A DNA stretch of 64,000 nucleotides, taken from contig NZ_KV878783.1 of the NCBI RefSeq assembly GCF_001890765.1, positions 972,098 to 1,036,097 of the forward strand, given 5' to 3'. Every line of letters starts with the position of its first letter. Position 1 is the stretch's first letter. This DNA is from Spirulina major PCC 6313. Its GTDB lineage: Bacteria > Cyanobacteriota > Cyanobacteriia > Cyanobacteriales > Spirulinaceae. Position numbers and translations under genes: made by a program. A model generated the notes under the pieces. The model ran no database searches, was not told where the DNA came from, and saw only the letters and a list, made by a program, of their open reading frames with translations. Of the stretch, positions 36,817 through 46,559 are shown one piece after another.

Positions 36817-36896
36817 TAGTGATACCCATTCATCAAATTGGCTATCAACAGGCAAAGAGATTAAGGTGGGCTGTTTTTGATAGCTCTCAGCCCGCG

Positions 36897-37916
36897 CTAA
36901 CCCATCGGGAGTTGTTCAATCGGAATCAGGGTTAATTTGGGATTCTTCACTTCGTCGATAAAGTAGCCAATTTTCGGAGAGTAATTATAGGCATAGCACG
37001 GCTTACCAAAAAAGTGAGCCGCCACCGCCACATGAAGACGCGAGGTGATCATGGCACTGGATGCCGCAATGCGTTTTAATTTCTCGGTGTAGTGAATCGT
37101 TGGATCGTACTCAACCTGTATCAGTTCACCGCCCAATTGTTGTAACTGAATCAGCAATTCTTGATTCATCTCTGGGTCAATTTGGGAATCCGTATCGATG
37201 AGGAGAATGCGTGTTAATTGATGGTCTTGACAGCGTTTTAAAATGTAGTCGCTCACCTTCGTGAGAAATTGGGTGCGATCGCTCACCCCATAGGCCGTTA
37301 AATTGCGCCACGCCACCAACAGATACCCCGGATCAGCCACCTGGGGTCCATGGTCACAATACCACTGCTGGAGAAACCCATAGCTCAAATCTTCAACTTG
37401 CTCTAATTTACGCGAATTCCAAACACAAAACCGCCGCGCCCGTTGATACGATACCGCATCCCGTAAGGATAGATAATCCGCTCGATTAATCAAAATCAAG
37501 GTCTTAACTTGTCGCTCTAGTTTCTTTAGGTTGCCAACCCCGACCCCCACATAGGCCACTTTTTTACCGAGCTTTTTCGCAAATAAAACCTGCTTATAGC
37601 CGCCGTCTAAATCTTCATCGGTAAAACAGGTTCCTCCTCCCCAAAGAAGATGAGAACTTTTTTCTAAATTTGCCCGTAAAATCTCATAATTATCTGTCCA
37701 GTTATTTTTCCACACATCCACAGGAACTTCGCCTTCTAGCCAGGAAATCGGGGCATAGGCTACGACCCGAATCGGCATCCCACAACTTTGATTCAGTTCA
37801 TCAATCAACGCCCGGAGCATAATATCATCACCGAGATTATCTCCCCCGAAGTACCCCAAAATTGTCACACCGCAGGAACCGTTTAGGTCGTTTTTTAATG
37901 CTTCAGTCAGAGTCAT
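36897..37916 (-). CDS. Polysaccharide pyruvyl transferase family protein (CsaB-like)
   Basis: 339 residues. The opening ILGYFGGDNLGDDIMLRALI and the late SSAMITSRLHVAVAAHFFGKP motif are typical of the family that adds ketal-linked pyruvate to surface polysaccharides. It is the last gene of a three-gene minus-strand set with an ABC exporter and a glycosyltransferase, consistent with modifying an exported glycan. Confidence 0.88.
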   Translation of the reverse strand: MTLTEALKNDLNGSCGVTILGYFGGDNLGDDIMLRALIDELNQSCGMPIRVVAYAPISWLEGEVPVDVWKNNWTDNYEILRANLEKSSHLLWGGGTCFTDEDLDGGYKQVLFAKKLGKKVAYVGVGVGNLKKLERQVKTLILINRADYLSLRDAVSYQRARRFCVWNSRKLEQVEDLSYGFLQQWYCDHGPQVADPGYLLVAWRNLTAYGVSDRTQFLTKVSDYILKRCQDHQLTRILLIDTDSQIDPEMNQELLIQLQQLGGELIQVEYDPTIHYTEKLKRIAASSAMITSRLHVAVAAHFFGKPCYAYNYSPKIGYFIDEVKNPKLTLIPIEQLPMG

Positions 37917-37983
37917 TTTAACTATCAGTTGAGGGACAGGAAAACGGTGTTGATGGACGAAACATCGCGGTGCGATCGCACCT

Positions 37984-39783
37984 CTATTCTATCTCTGAAA
38001 CAGGGGTTTCCGGTGGGGGCTGTTTGAGTACCACTTCATCATAAGTGCCCGATTCGATGATTTTGCCTTGTTCGAGGACATAGATGCGATCGCAATGTTT
38101 GAGCGTTGTCAAACGGTGAGCGATCGAAATCATCGTTAAACTACCCGCCAAGTTCTGAATTGAATCACTGACAAGCTGCTCCGTTTCATTATCCAAAGCA
38201 GAGGTGGCCTCATCAAGAACCAAAATATCCCGCTGATGATAAAGGGCGCGAGCAATCCCAATGCGTTGGCGTTGTCCCCCGGATAAACGCACCCCGCGCT
38301 CACCCACTTTTTCCTGTAATCCATTGGGCAACTGTTCAATTAAATCCGTCAGTTGAGCAGCCGCGATCGCCGCCCTTAACCGTTCTTGATTAATCTTTTC
38401 TTCAGGAACTCCGAACGCAATATTATGTTCAATCGTGTCATCAAGAAGAAAAATAGACTGGGGAATATAGCCAATCAAATTTTGCCAGCCGCGCAGATTT
38501 TCATACACTGACTGACCATCTACTTTTAAATCCCCGGATTTAGGAATGAGCAGCCCCAAAATAACATCCACAAGCGTTGTTTTTCCGGCCCCCGATTGAC
38601 CAATAAAGCCAATGGATTGTCCTTTCTGAATTTGGAGAGAAATATCATTCAGGGCGCGATTTTCGATATTCGGATAGGTGTAGGAAATATGACTGAGATC
38701 AATCGTGTTTTGAAAGGGAAGCGATGGGGTGGATTCGTGATTGGAAGACAGGGCATAGGTGCCACGATTATCTTCGGCTTCAATGAGGTCTTGATAGAGT
38801 TTATCAATAATATAGGAATTAAACCGAATGGATGAGGTGGCTTGAACGATCGCTGCTGAAGCGGGCAGCATCCGAATCGATGCGATCGCAAAGACACTTA
38901 ATGTAGCAGTCAAACTATCGGTATTACCACTTATGATCAACACCAAAAGTGTAAAACCAATCAGAAAACTCACCAGCAAAGCCTCAATAATAAAGCGTGG
39001 CAAGTTATTAAACACCATCACCGTCCCCATGGACATCGCATAACGTTTTGCTTCGTAGGTAATCTGTTCTTCAAAATATGGTGCGCAGCCAATGATGTGG
39101 GTTTCTTTGATACTGCCTAAGCCATGGTTCACAATCCGAATCATATCGGATTGGGCCGCCGCCGCATCTTCTGCCAATGCTCGCATCCGGTCTTTAAATA
39201 AGTTGGTAATGCCGTAGGTTATGAGAACAACCGCAACAATGGACAGAGTTCCGATCGGGCTTGTCCAAGCCAGCAGGCAGAGTAATAGCCCTAAAACCAT
39301 CAGGTTTGAGAGGGAAACCAGCATCGGAACCAGAATTTTTTGTGAGAAGTTTTGTGATTCGAGAATGAGGGTCTGGATTAAAACAGAAGTGTTGCGGGAG
39401 AGGTGAAAGGTGTAGTCTGTTTTTAAGTAGGCTTCGAGGAGACGGCGCATGACGCTGCCAGTTTGAGAAAAGCTGAATTTAAAGATGTATTCTTGCATCT
39501 TAAAATTGAAACACACTTTAATAAAAAAGAGCGCAATGATCAGTCCCCCGATGCTGATGATGAACTGTGAAGGAGTGGTAAAGCCTAGGGTTTGATAGAG
39601 GTTAGCAATGATGGCGCTATCGGTAATCAGTTCAGGCCTGTTGACCAATCCCATAAAGGGGCCGACTAAGCCAATCCCAAAGGTATCTAAAACTGAGACG
39701 AATAGAAAAATGACCACCAAGACTGGAATTTCATATTTTTTACGATCAATGATGTAAAACAGTTTTTGGAGCTTGCGTGACAT
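37984..39783 (-). CDS. ABC exporter, fused permease and ATPase (MsbA-like)
   Basis: 599 residues: six membrane helices in the first 330, then an ATPase with Walker A GQSGAGKTT, signature LSGGQRQRIGIARAL, Walker B ILVLDEATSALD and the switch His in SIAHRLTTL. A half-transporter that dimerises. Its place between a glycosyltransferase and a pyruvyl transferase suggests export of a lipid-linked sugar or oligosaccharide. Confidence 0.92.
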   Translation of the reverse strand: MSRKLQKLFYIIDRKKYEIPVLVVIFLFVSVLDTFGIGLVGPFMGLVNRPELITDSAIIANLYQTLGFTTPSQFIISIGGLIIALFFIKVCFNFKMQEYIFKFSFSQTGSVMRRLLEAYLKTDYTFHLSRNTSVLIQTLILESQNFSQKILVPMLVSLSNLMVLGLLLCLLAWTSPIGTLSIVAVVLITYGITNLFKDRMRALAEDAAAAQSDMIRIVNHGLGSIKETHIIGCAPYFEEQITYEAKRYAMSMGTVMVFNNLPRFIIEALLVSFLIGFTLLVLIISGNTDSLTATLSVFAIASIRMLPASAAIVQATSSIRFNSYIIDKLYQDLIEAEDNRGTYALSSNHESTPSLPFQNTIDLSHISYTYPNIENRALNDISLQIQKGQSIGFIGQSGAGKTTLVDVILGLLIPKSGDLKVDGQSVYENLRGWQNLIGYIPQSIFLLDDTIEHNIAFGVPEEKINQERLRAAIAAAQLTDLIEQLPNGLQEKVGERGVRLSGGQRQRIGIARALYHQRDILVLDEATSALDNETEQLVSDSIQNLAGSLTMISIAHRLTTLKHCDRIYVLEQGKIIESGTYDEVVLKQPPPETPVSEIE

Positions 39784-39833
39784 TTTTGCCTTGAGTTGCT
39801 AACGATGAATAGAGCAAGGAATAGGGATTGAAA

Positions 39834-40940
39834 TTATGAGTTCATGAGGTAAGTTTTTACGGGATCGATCGCTTTATTAAAATCGAAGTGGTAGGCGGCT
39901 TTGATGGCGTTTTCATGGTAGGTGGGATGATCGGCGTGGATGGTTTGGATGGCGGCAGCGATCGCGGCCGGGGTGACCTCGTTTAACAAGAGTCCCGCTT
40001 GGAAATCACGCACACTTTTTAGCCCTAAAATATCCGATCCAATCACGGGGACACCAGCGGCATAGTAGTTATACATTTTTCCAGCCGGGACAGAGATGAA
40101 ATTAAATTGGGTCATCGCATTGGTATGGTCAAAGTTATAAAAACAAAACCCAATGCTGAACTGAGCTAAATAGTTAATTACTTCTTCTTGGGGAATGTAG
40201 CGACGCTCAATGATTAAACGACCGGCATCAATGAGGGGTTGATACTGTTGAGCGATTCTCTCCTGATGCTCTTCGCTGACGATCCCTTTAATGGTCAATG
40301 TAAACTTCTCGGTGTCGAGAACATTAAAGACTTCTAAACATTCATACACGCCGTTACGGAAGTTGGCATTGCCAAAAAAGATGGCGTTGATGGTGTCGGA
40401 AGGATGATAGTCCGGGGGTTGATAGTTATCGAGGGCGGGGGCGTTGGGGAGAATAAAGGCGGGAATGTTGGTTTCGGCAAAGAGGTAGTCGTAGCGTTCG
40501 GGACTGTGGGCTAGGACGGATTTAATGCGGGTGAGGTCGCAACTTAAAAAGAAGCGATCGCGGTAGGGTTCGAGGGATAAAAAATGGCTGCTGGGAAACA
40601 GTTTTTGGGCGATGACTAAACCGGCAGAATCGACGGCAATCACTTCATCCGCTTGGCGGCCTCGCGATCGCCAATACACTTGCCACATTTTGAAAAACTG
40701 GTAAAGGCGGGAACCTTGGCCGATGACCCGACCAAAATCAGTTAAGAAGGTTGCGAGGTGCTCAGAGAGGGGAATGAACTCAAATTCATCGCCCTGAAGA
40801 TTATGATTTTGGTATTTGCCATCATCGAGGGTGATCACTCGAATCTTAAAGTCAGCTTTCAGTTTTTCAATGAGGTTGAGAAGTGTGGGAGTATAGGCTA
40901 ACCATTCGTTGGGAAACAGGATCAGAATCGTTTTAGGCAT
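39834..40940 (-). CDS. Glycosyltransferase, GT-B type
   Basis: 368 residues. The N-terminal Rossmann half begins KTILILFPNEWLAY. The C-terminal half has the nucleotide-sugar-binding pattern FISVPAGKMYNYYAAGVPV, followed by IGSDILGLKSVRDFQAGLL. It is the first gene of the three-gene glycan cluster, 50 bases before the ABC exporter. Donor and acceptor unknown. Confidence 0.82.
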   Translation of the reverse strand: MPKTILILFPNEWLAYTPTLLNLIEKLKADFKIRVITLDDGKYQNHNLQGDEFEFIPLSEHLATFLTDFGRVIGQGSRLYQFFKMWQVYWRSRGRQADEVIAVDSAGLVIAQKLFPSSHFLSLEPYRDRFFLSCDLTRIKSVLAHSPERYDYLFAETNIPAFILPNAPALDNYQPPDYHPSDTINAIFFGNANFRNGVYECLEVFNVLDTEKFTLTIKGIVSEEHQERIAQQYQPLIDAGRLIIERRYIPQEEVINYLAQFSIGFCFYNFDHTNAMTQFNFISVPAGKMYNYYAAGVPVIGSDILGLKSVRDFQAGLLLNEVTPAAIAAAIQTIHADHPTYHENAIKAAYHFDFNKAIDPVKTYLMNS

Positions 40941-41060
40941 AATGAGCCGTCGTCATGGATGTCGAGCGAGCGTTAAATGTCTTTATTCTAGGTCGATGTT
41001 TCCCCGGTGGCCGAGAATTGTGCCATATTGGCGCGACTAATCCGTGTTCTCACGATTTCA

Positions 41061-41720
41061 TTAGCCGCTGGATTCGGGGTGGGCTTGGAGTTTTTGCCCG
41101 ATTGTGGGTTCTGTGCCGTTAAAGATGCGTTGGAGGTTGGTGCGGTGGCGAACAATGACGTAGCTGCCTGCGAGGAGGCCAAAGAGGCAGTAGGCGAGGG
41201 GTTCGTGGAGCAGCAGCATTAAGATCGTGACGGCGATCGCACTCAAGATCGACCCCAAAGAGACGATCCGACTCACGGCGAGGGTGAGGGCGAAGACGGC
41301 GATCGTGCTGAGGGCGACAACGGGACTCATCACCAATAGGATACCGATCCCGGTGGCGACGGATTTGCCGCCTTTGAATTGCAGCCAAACGGAGCGACTA
41401 TGGCCCACGAGGGCAAGGAGTCCAGCGAGGGTGGCGAACCAGGGTAGCTCGGCGGTGGGGATGTGCGGCGCGATCGCGGGGATATAGGCGAGGCTATAGA
41501 CGAGGGCGAGGGCGATCGCACCTTTGAGGGCATCGGTGAGGAGGACGGTGGCGGCGGCCCATTTGCCGACGGTGCGGAGGACGTTGGTGGCCCCGGTGGA
41601 GCCGGAGCCTTGGTCGCGAATGTCCAGGCCCGTGAGCCATTTGGTCAAAAGATACCCTGTGGGGAATGACCCCAGCAGATAGGAGGCGATCGCAATCCCC
41701 ACAATAATTAACCCAGTCAT
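41061..41720 (-). CDS. plsY: Glycerol-3-phosphate acyltransferase PlsY
   Basis: Acylates glycerol-3-phosphate from acyl-phosphate, the first step of phospholipid synthesis. 219 residues with about five membrane segments. The three conserved loops are present: GSFPTGYLLTKW followed by the GSGSTGATNVLRTVG region, GHSRSVWLQFKGGKSVATGIG, and a C-terminal H-R-x-N-L-x-R-I-F-x-G-T-E-P segment. It follows purH with a short gap on the same strand. Confidence 0.95.
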   Translation of the reverse strand: MTGLIIVGIAIASYLLGSFPTGYLLTKWLTGLDIRDQGSGSTGATNVLRTVGKWAAATVLLTDALKGAIALALVYSLAYIPAIAPHIPTAELPWFATLAGLLALVGHSRSVWLQFKGGKSVATGIGILLVMSPVVALSTIAVFALTLAVSRIVSLGSILSAIAVTILMLLLHEPLAYCLFGLLAGSYVIVRHRTNLQRIFNGTEPTIGQKLQAHPESSG

Positions 41721-41755
41721 AACCTCTCCGCAGCAATTAATTCATTCCTCCCCCA

Positions 41756-43285
41756 TTAATGCAAGAAATGGCGCATTCCGGTACAAATCATCACGATTTC
41801 TAACTCATCGGCAGCGGCGATCGAGTCGTTGTCACGAATGGAGCCGCCGGGTTGAATGATGGTCGTGATCCCCGCTGCGGCGGCGGTGCGTACGGAATCA
41901 TCAAAAGGGAAAAACCCATCACTGGCGAGACAAGCTCCTTTTGCCGCGTCCCCGGCTTGGGCGAGGGCAATCTGAGCCGCGCCGACGCGATTCATTTGCC
42001 CTGCGCCTACGCCGACGGTGGTGCGATCGCGGCTAATCACGATCGCATTGGATTTAACGTGTTTTGCCAACTTCCAGGCGAATTGCATTTCTGCCCGTTC
42101 TGCGTCCGTGGGCTGCTTTTGGGTCACCACTTGCCACTGTGCCGGGTCATCGGTGGCATCATCGGCGGCTTGGACGAGGAGACCGCCCGCGATCGCCTTC
42201 ACAGTTTCTTTCGGCCCCGTGAATAAGTCCGGCAAGAGCAACACCCGCAGCTTCGATTTTTTCTTGAGAATCGCCGCCGCCTCTGGCTCACACCCCGGCG
42301 CAACGATACATTCTAAAAAGGTTTTCGAGAGGGCTGCCGCCGTTGGGGCATCAATGGGCCGATTCAACGCCACAATCCCCCCAAATGCCGACACCGAATC
42401 CGCTGCAAACGCCCGTTCGTAGGCTTCGACGAGGGTCGCCCCCATGGCCGCGCCGCAGGGGTTGGTATGTTTCAACACCGCTGCCGCCGGATCGCCACTG
42501 TCGCCAAATTCAATGATGATCCGTCGTGCCGCTTCGAGATCCACCAAATTGTTATAGCTCAGTTCTTTGCCCTGCAATTGGGTGGCGTTGCTCCAGCCGC
42601 TCTCGTCGGTTTTATACCAAGTGGCGGGCTGGTGGGGGTTTTCGCCGTAGCGTAGGGTTTGGTGGGGGTGGGCGGTGAGGGTGAAGGGGGCGGGACTGTC
42701 GGTGAGTTGGGCGAAATAGGCGGAGATGGCGCGATCGTAGTGGGCGGTCATTTGGAAGCCTTCGAGGGCGCGATCGCGCCGAAACGCCGCGCTCGGTTCT
42801 CCGTTTGTTCGCAATTCTTCCAGATAGACCCCGTACCGTTCCGGGCGACAGAGGACGGTTAAATGGGCATGATTTTTCGCCGCTGCCCGCAGGAGGGTGG
42901 GCCCACCAATATCAATATTTTCGATCGCATCCTCGACGGTGACATCGGGGTTTGCGATCGTCTGTTCAAAGGGGTACAGGTTCACCACCACCAAATCCAA
43001 CGCCCGAATCTCGTTCGCTTCTAATTCCGCTAAATGTTCCGGCAGATCCCGCCGCGCCAAAATCCCGCCATGGATACGCGGATGGAGGGTCTTCACTCGG
43101 CCCCCCAGGATTTCCGGTGATCCGGTGTAGTCGCTCACCTTCGTCACGGGCAATCCCGCTGCTTGGAGGGTTTTCGCCGTGCCGCCACTACTGATCAAAT
43201 CAAAGTCAAAGTCTTGAACTAGGGCTTGAGCAAGTTCGACAATTCCGGTTTTATCGCTGACACTCAGCAGGGCTAATTTACTCAC
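41756..43285 (-). CDS. purH: Bifunctional AICAR transformylase/IMP cyclohydrolase
   Basis: Last two steps of purine synthesis to IMP. 509 residues. The N-terminal MGS-like cyclohydrolase domain starts KLALLSVSDKTGIVELA and includes ISSGGTAKTLQAAGLPV. The transformylase domain has RYGENPHQPATWY, LKHTNPCGAA and ASDGFFPFDDSVRTAAAAG. Full length and intact. Confidence 0.97.
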   Translation of the reverse strand: MSKLALLSVSDKTGIVELAQALVQDFDFDLISSGGTAKTLQAAGLPVTKVSDYTGSPEILGGRVKTLHPRIHGGILARRDLPEHLAELEANEIRALDLVVVNLYPFEQTIANPDVTVEDAIENIDIGGPTLLRAAAKNHAHLTVLCRPERYGVYLEELRTNGEPSAAFRRDRALEGFQMTAHYDRAISAYFAQLTDSPAPFTLTAHPHQTLRYGENPHQPATWYKTDESGWSNATQLQGKELSYNNLVDLEAARRIIIEFGDSGDPAAAVLKHTNPCGAAMGATLVEAYERAFAADSVSAFGGIVALNRPIDAPTAAALSKTFLECIVAPGCEPEAAAILKKKSKLRVLLLPDLFTGPKETVKAIAGGLLVQAADDATDDPAQWQVVTQKQPTDAERAEMQFAWKLAKHVKSNAIVISRDRTTVGVGAGQMNRVGAAQIALAQAGDAAKGACLASDGFFPFDDSVRTAAAAGITTIIQPGGSIRDNDSIAAADELEIVMICTGMRHFLH

Positions 43286-43539
43286 AATTCACAGGCGGCG
43301 ATGAACAACGCCGCTATTATCCCACCTGATCCACCGCCTAAACCTTAAAAAATTGAATGCGATCGCCGGGCGGGGTCATTCTTCCTCGCTCTACCTGGCG
43401 GCGTTGCAAATCTTGGCGGCGGATTGGAGGTGAATTCCCCAGGCGACGAGGGGCGAATATTATGAACTGTAAGTTGGTTGTTTGCATCGCGCCTTTGCAG
43501 GAGATACCCCGATCGCTCTGAATTCGATGCGATTAAAGG
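43286..43539. other. Spacer between purH and mutL
   Basis: About 250 bases with no gene, hairpin or repeat that I recognise, apart from single HIP1-like sites. Confidence 0.4.
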
Positions 43540-45210
43540 CTAAAGGCCGTGGCTTTTGCCGACGACCCAATGACGGCGAAAAAAGCGAGATAAGGAGGTT
43601 TCGTCGAGGGCGAGATAGATGGGGCGACCGTGGGGGCAGGTGCGGGGGTTATGGGTGCGTTGCCACTGTTCGACGAGGGTTTGCATTTCGGGCAGGCTCA
43701 GGGATGTGCCGTTGCGGATCGCGCTGCGGCAGGCTGTGGCGACTTGGGCGGTTTCGAGGTCTCCCCCTAGGCTCAATTCCACCAGGGCATCCATGCAATC
43801 GTCGCGATCGGCTAAGAGGGCGGGGCAGTGGCGCACGGCCCACAGGTTTTCGCCGAAGACATCGACGGTGATGCCGATGCGCTGGAGTTGTTCAACTTGG
43901 CGATCGCGCCATCCCGCCACAATCAGCGGCGGGTCAAGCTCCACTAACTGCCACGCGGTTTGTAATTGCTCGAACAAGACCCGCTCATGGGCGATATGCT
44001 GCTCAATTAACCAGAGGCCGTGCTCATGCTCGGCCACAATATACATCCGGTTCACCTGCGCTACTACCCGCAGCGGCATTTGGATGCCTGCCGGGGCGGT
44101 GAGGGGGGTAACTTGGCGATCGAGGGTGTAGGTTCCGGCGCTGGCGGCGGCTTTGAAGACGGTTCCTAAGCGTTGATTGTGGGCGGTGGGGGTGAGATCG
44201 GCGGGACTGAGGCGCAGGGCTTGGTCGATGCTCTCCCGGACGCGATCGCGCCAAAAATCCAGGTGATGCAGATAAACTTCGGTTTTGGCGGGGTGGCGGT
44301 TCCAGTCGATTTGGGCGGGGGGAAGGGTGAGGTGGAGGAAGGCGACGGGGTAGCGGTGTTTGGGGAGGGTGCGGCTCATGCTGGCGAGGAGGGTCTGTTC
44401 GAGGGCGGGCGATCGCACCCAGCGGCCGTTGATCGCCACCTTGAGCCAATCGGCACGGCGACGGTGACAGCGATCGGGCAGACCCACCACCACCTGAATC
44501 TGAGCGTCGGGATAGTCGGGGAGTTGGGTTTGGGTGAACTGGGCGAAATCTCCCGGCTGCGTTCGTGGCAAGAGTTGGGGCAGGATGTCTTGGGGACTCT
44601 CGCCGGGAAAGAGTTTTAACCAGGGGCGATCGCCACGGGATATCTGCCAGTGAAGGCGGGGATAGCAGAGGGCGAAATGATGGATCAGGGTTTGGATCTC
44701 TTTGAGTTGTTGGCTTTCAGCGGGTAACCCGTGACGGCGCACGGGAATCCGCCCAAAGAGATCATGAACGGTGATGATCGTGCCGGGAGCGATCGCGTCC
44801 GGTTCCATCTCGATCACCTCTCCCTGTTGGTCGTAGCTCACCCGCCACCCCGTTGCCGCCAAACCGGGACGACTGCGAATCTCTAACCGCGACAACTGGG
44901 CAATACTGTGCAGCGCTTCCCCCCGAAACCCCAAACTCGTAATCCGCCACAGATCCGCCGTGGTGTGGATCTTGCTAGTGCTGTGGGGCTGGGTGCAGGA
45001 GCGGAGACTGTCCCGATCCATCCCCTGGCCATCATCGGCCACTTGTACTCGCCATTGTTCAAGATCGAGAGCGATCGCAATCCGTCCCGCCCCCGCATCG
45101 ATCGCATTTTCCACCAATTCCCGCACCACAGCCGCCACCGAGTCGATCACCTCTCCGGCAGCAATAATATTAATCACATCAGCAGGCAGGGGTTGAATCG
45201 TCGCCATCAC
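43540..45210 (-). CDS. mutL: DNA mismatch repair protein MutL
   Basis: Couples mismatch recognition to strand incision. 556 residues. The GHKL ATPase motifs are ELVENAIDAGAGRI, DDGQGMD and SKIHTTADLWRITSLGFRGE (the usual GHATSKI region here reads PHSTSKI). The C-terminal domain keeps EQHIAHERVLFE, a variant of the DQHAx2Ex4E nuclease motif with Glu for Asp and Ile for Ala, and CPHGRP near the end. Nuclease activity is therefore probable. ATG 45207 is an equally good start. Confidence 0.93.
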   Translation of the reverse strand: MMATIQPLPADVINIIAAGEVIDSVAAVVRELVENAIDAGAGRIAIALDLEQWRVQVADDGQGMDRDSLRSCTQPHSTSKIHTTADLWRITSLGFRGEALHSIAQLSRLEIRSRPGLAATGWRVSYDQQGEVIEMEPDAIAPGTIITVHDLFGRIPVRRHGLPAESQQLKEIQTLIHHFALCYPRLHWQISRGDRPWLKLFPGESPQDILPQLLPRTQPGDFAQFTQTQLPDYPDAQIQVVVGLPDRCHRRRADWLKVAINGRWVRSPALEQTLLASMSRTLPKHRYPVAFLHLTLPPAQIDWNRHPAKTEVYLHHLDFWRDRVRESIDQALRLSPADLTPTAHNQRLGTVFKAAASAGTYTLDRQVTPLTAPAGIQMPLRVVAQVNRMYIVAEHEHGLWLIEQHIAHERVLFEQLQTAWQLVELDPPLIVAGWRDRQVEQLQRIGITVDVFGENLWAVRHCPALLADRDDCMDALVELSLGGDLETAQVATACRSAIRNGTSLSLPEMQTLVEQWQRTHNPRTCPHGRPIYLALDETSLSRFFRRHWVVGKSHGL

Positions 45211-45395
45211 GAGATCAATTCTAGAGCGATTTCCCCCCGATCAGATCAGCATCCAGAAGCCCTGAGCTTGTCAAAGGGGGAGATGGCAAGCAGGGCAGAT
45301 GAAGTATACATCAGCACATCCAATCCCATGCACAAAGGGCTTAAGCCCCTTGCCTCTATATGGCTCAATTGCTCAAGCAAACGCTAGATGTACAG

Positions 45396-45434
45396 AAAAA
45401 AACTCTCTATTGCCTATCACAACAACAGAGAGCT
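45396..45434 (-). terminator. Rho-independent terminator of the ssl1498-type gene
   Basis: On the minus strand CTCTCTGTTG pairs with CAATAGAGAG (one G-T pair) and is followed by seven T residues. It lies about 40 bases past the stop codon of the light-harvesting-like gene. Confidence 0.8.
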
Positions 45435-45471
45435 TGGAGGAGAATCGAGAACCGTCGATCAAAACTGAAAT

Positions 45472-45651
45472 TTAGACGAGGCTGGTGACTGTGGTTGCCA
45501 TGAGGAGCAAAGAGGCAAGGAACAGCACAGCCCAGGCGGCTTGAATTTTGTAGGATTCCTGTTCGTGTGCGGTGGGGTAGGCGGCGCAGTAAACGTCCGG
45601 CTCGATGGCGTGGTTATTGAGGATGCCGTTATCGAGTTGGGTGGTGCGCAT
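45472..45651 (-). CDS. ssl1498-family light-harvesting-like protein
   Basis: 59 residues beginning MRTTQLDNGILNNHAIEPDV, with one C-terminal membrane helix (AAWAVLFLASLLLMATTVTSLV). The N-terminal GILNNxAxEPxxY pattern is that of the Synechocystis ssl1498 family, small thylakoid proteins annotated as light-harvesting-like. The ATG at 45651 is chosen for the upstream GGAGGG and the family N-terminus. It lacks the chlorophyll-binding motif of high-light-inducible proteins. Confidence 0.85.
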   Translation of the reverse strand: MRTTQLDNGILNNHAIEPDVYCAAYPTAHEQESYKIQAAWAVLFLASLLLMATTVTSLV

Positions 45652-46112
45652 GGGGTTTACCCTCCGGTTGGTGTTGCGTTCTTGTTTACTAAGATAACAG
45701 ATTTTTACGAAATGTAACAAATATTTGACAAAGTTTAAATATTTCCTGCGTGGGTGTTGTCATTGCTGCCAGTGTATGGGTATTCGCCACAACGAACCGT
45801 ATCGTTGATAGCGAATTGCTAGCGATATGCCTCGATCTCGCTTTGAATCAAGTGTTGGTGTCGATCGCAATCTTCGCGATCGCCATTCTCTATTTCGTTT
45901 CAGGCCAAAGCTCAACGTAACGGTGCGTTACGCTCACAGCACCCTACTGGGTCATGGCATTAGGGTGGGTTCGGTGGCTTAAACTCCCGCCATCACTGCA
46001 ATTTAGCAATTCGCCGTAACCCACCGATGAAGAGATCTGGTGACCGCAGGTGATTTTTAAGTATTGATGATCTAATTTGGATGATGATCGGGGAGCAACG
46101 GCAGCCCATCTG
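45652..46112. other. Non-coding gap with HIP1 and dispersed-repeat traces
   Basis: Between the ssl1498-type gene and the psaM terminator no gene is supported. A palindromic GTAACGGTGCGTTACGC stretch near 45918-45934, followed by CACAGCACCCTAC, resembles repeats dispersed in cyanobacterial genomes. Confidence 0.45.
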
Positions 46113-46154
46113 CCAAAACAAGGGGGGCTGAAGTTGATGTACTTCAGCCCCCCT
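46113..46154 (-). terminator. Rho-independent terminator of psaM
   Basis: On the minus strand AGGGGGGCTGAAGT pairs exactly with ACTTCAGCCCCCCT around a 6-base loop (46121-46154), followed by TGTTTTGG. It begins 19 bases after the psaM stop. Confidence 0.85.
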
Positions 46155-46172
46155 GTCATTTAATGGCTGGTG

Positions 46173-46268
46173 TTATTTGTACAATTCGGTGGAGAGGCGG
46201 AACGCGAGAATACCGGGAATTAACGCGATCACGAGGGCGATGTAAACTTGAGTATCTGAAATCGGCAT
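46173..46268 (-). CDS. psaM: Photosystem I subunit XII, PsaM
   Basis: 31-residue single-helix subunit of photosystem I, located near PsaB at the trimer side in the thylakoid membrane. The protein opens [19 protein letters not shown] and ends FRLSTELYK, the diagnostic PsaM C-terminus. Monocistronic with its own strong terminator. An in-frame ATG five codons upstream is less likely, since the family starts at this Met. Confidence 0.95.
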   Translation of the reverse strand: MPISDTQVYIALVIALIPGILAFRLSTELYK

Positions 46269-46559
46269 GAAATGAATCCTCATGGTAAACAGCTTTCCCA
46301 TTAATTTTCGGCATCATCGCCCCTTTCCGTTAGACTCCGTTACAAAAATCAATAGAAGGTGCATGGAATGTTCCGATCGAGTCCCGTAGGGATGGAAGAG
46401 GCGATCGCATCTCATCAGAATAGTTACCGACCCTCGTGTCAGAGGCTAGACTAGAACATGAGTAACGCTTCTCAACGGGATCACGGTAGATTGCCTCAGT
46501 GCTGAATTCCGTGCTGATCCAGTTTTTGTGTACACGCCAAGATTTATTAGAGAACGACC

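Noticed and set aside
45944-46159. Minus-strand frame of 71 codons before psaM
   Set aside because: It overlaps the psaM terminator hairpin, has no ribosome site and no similarity.
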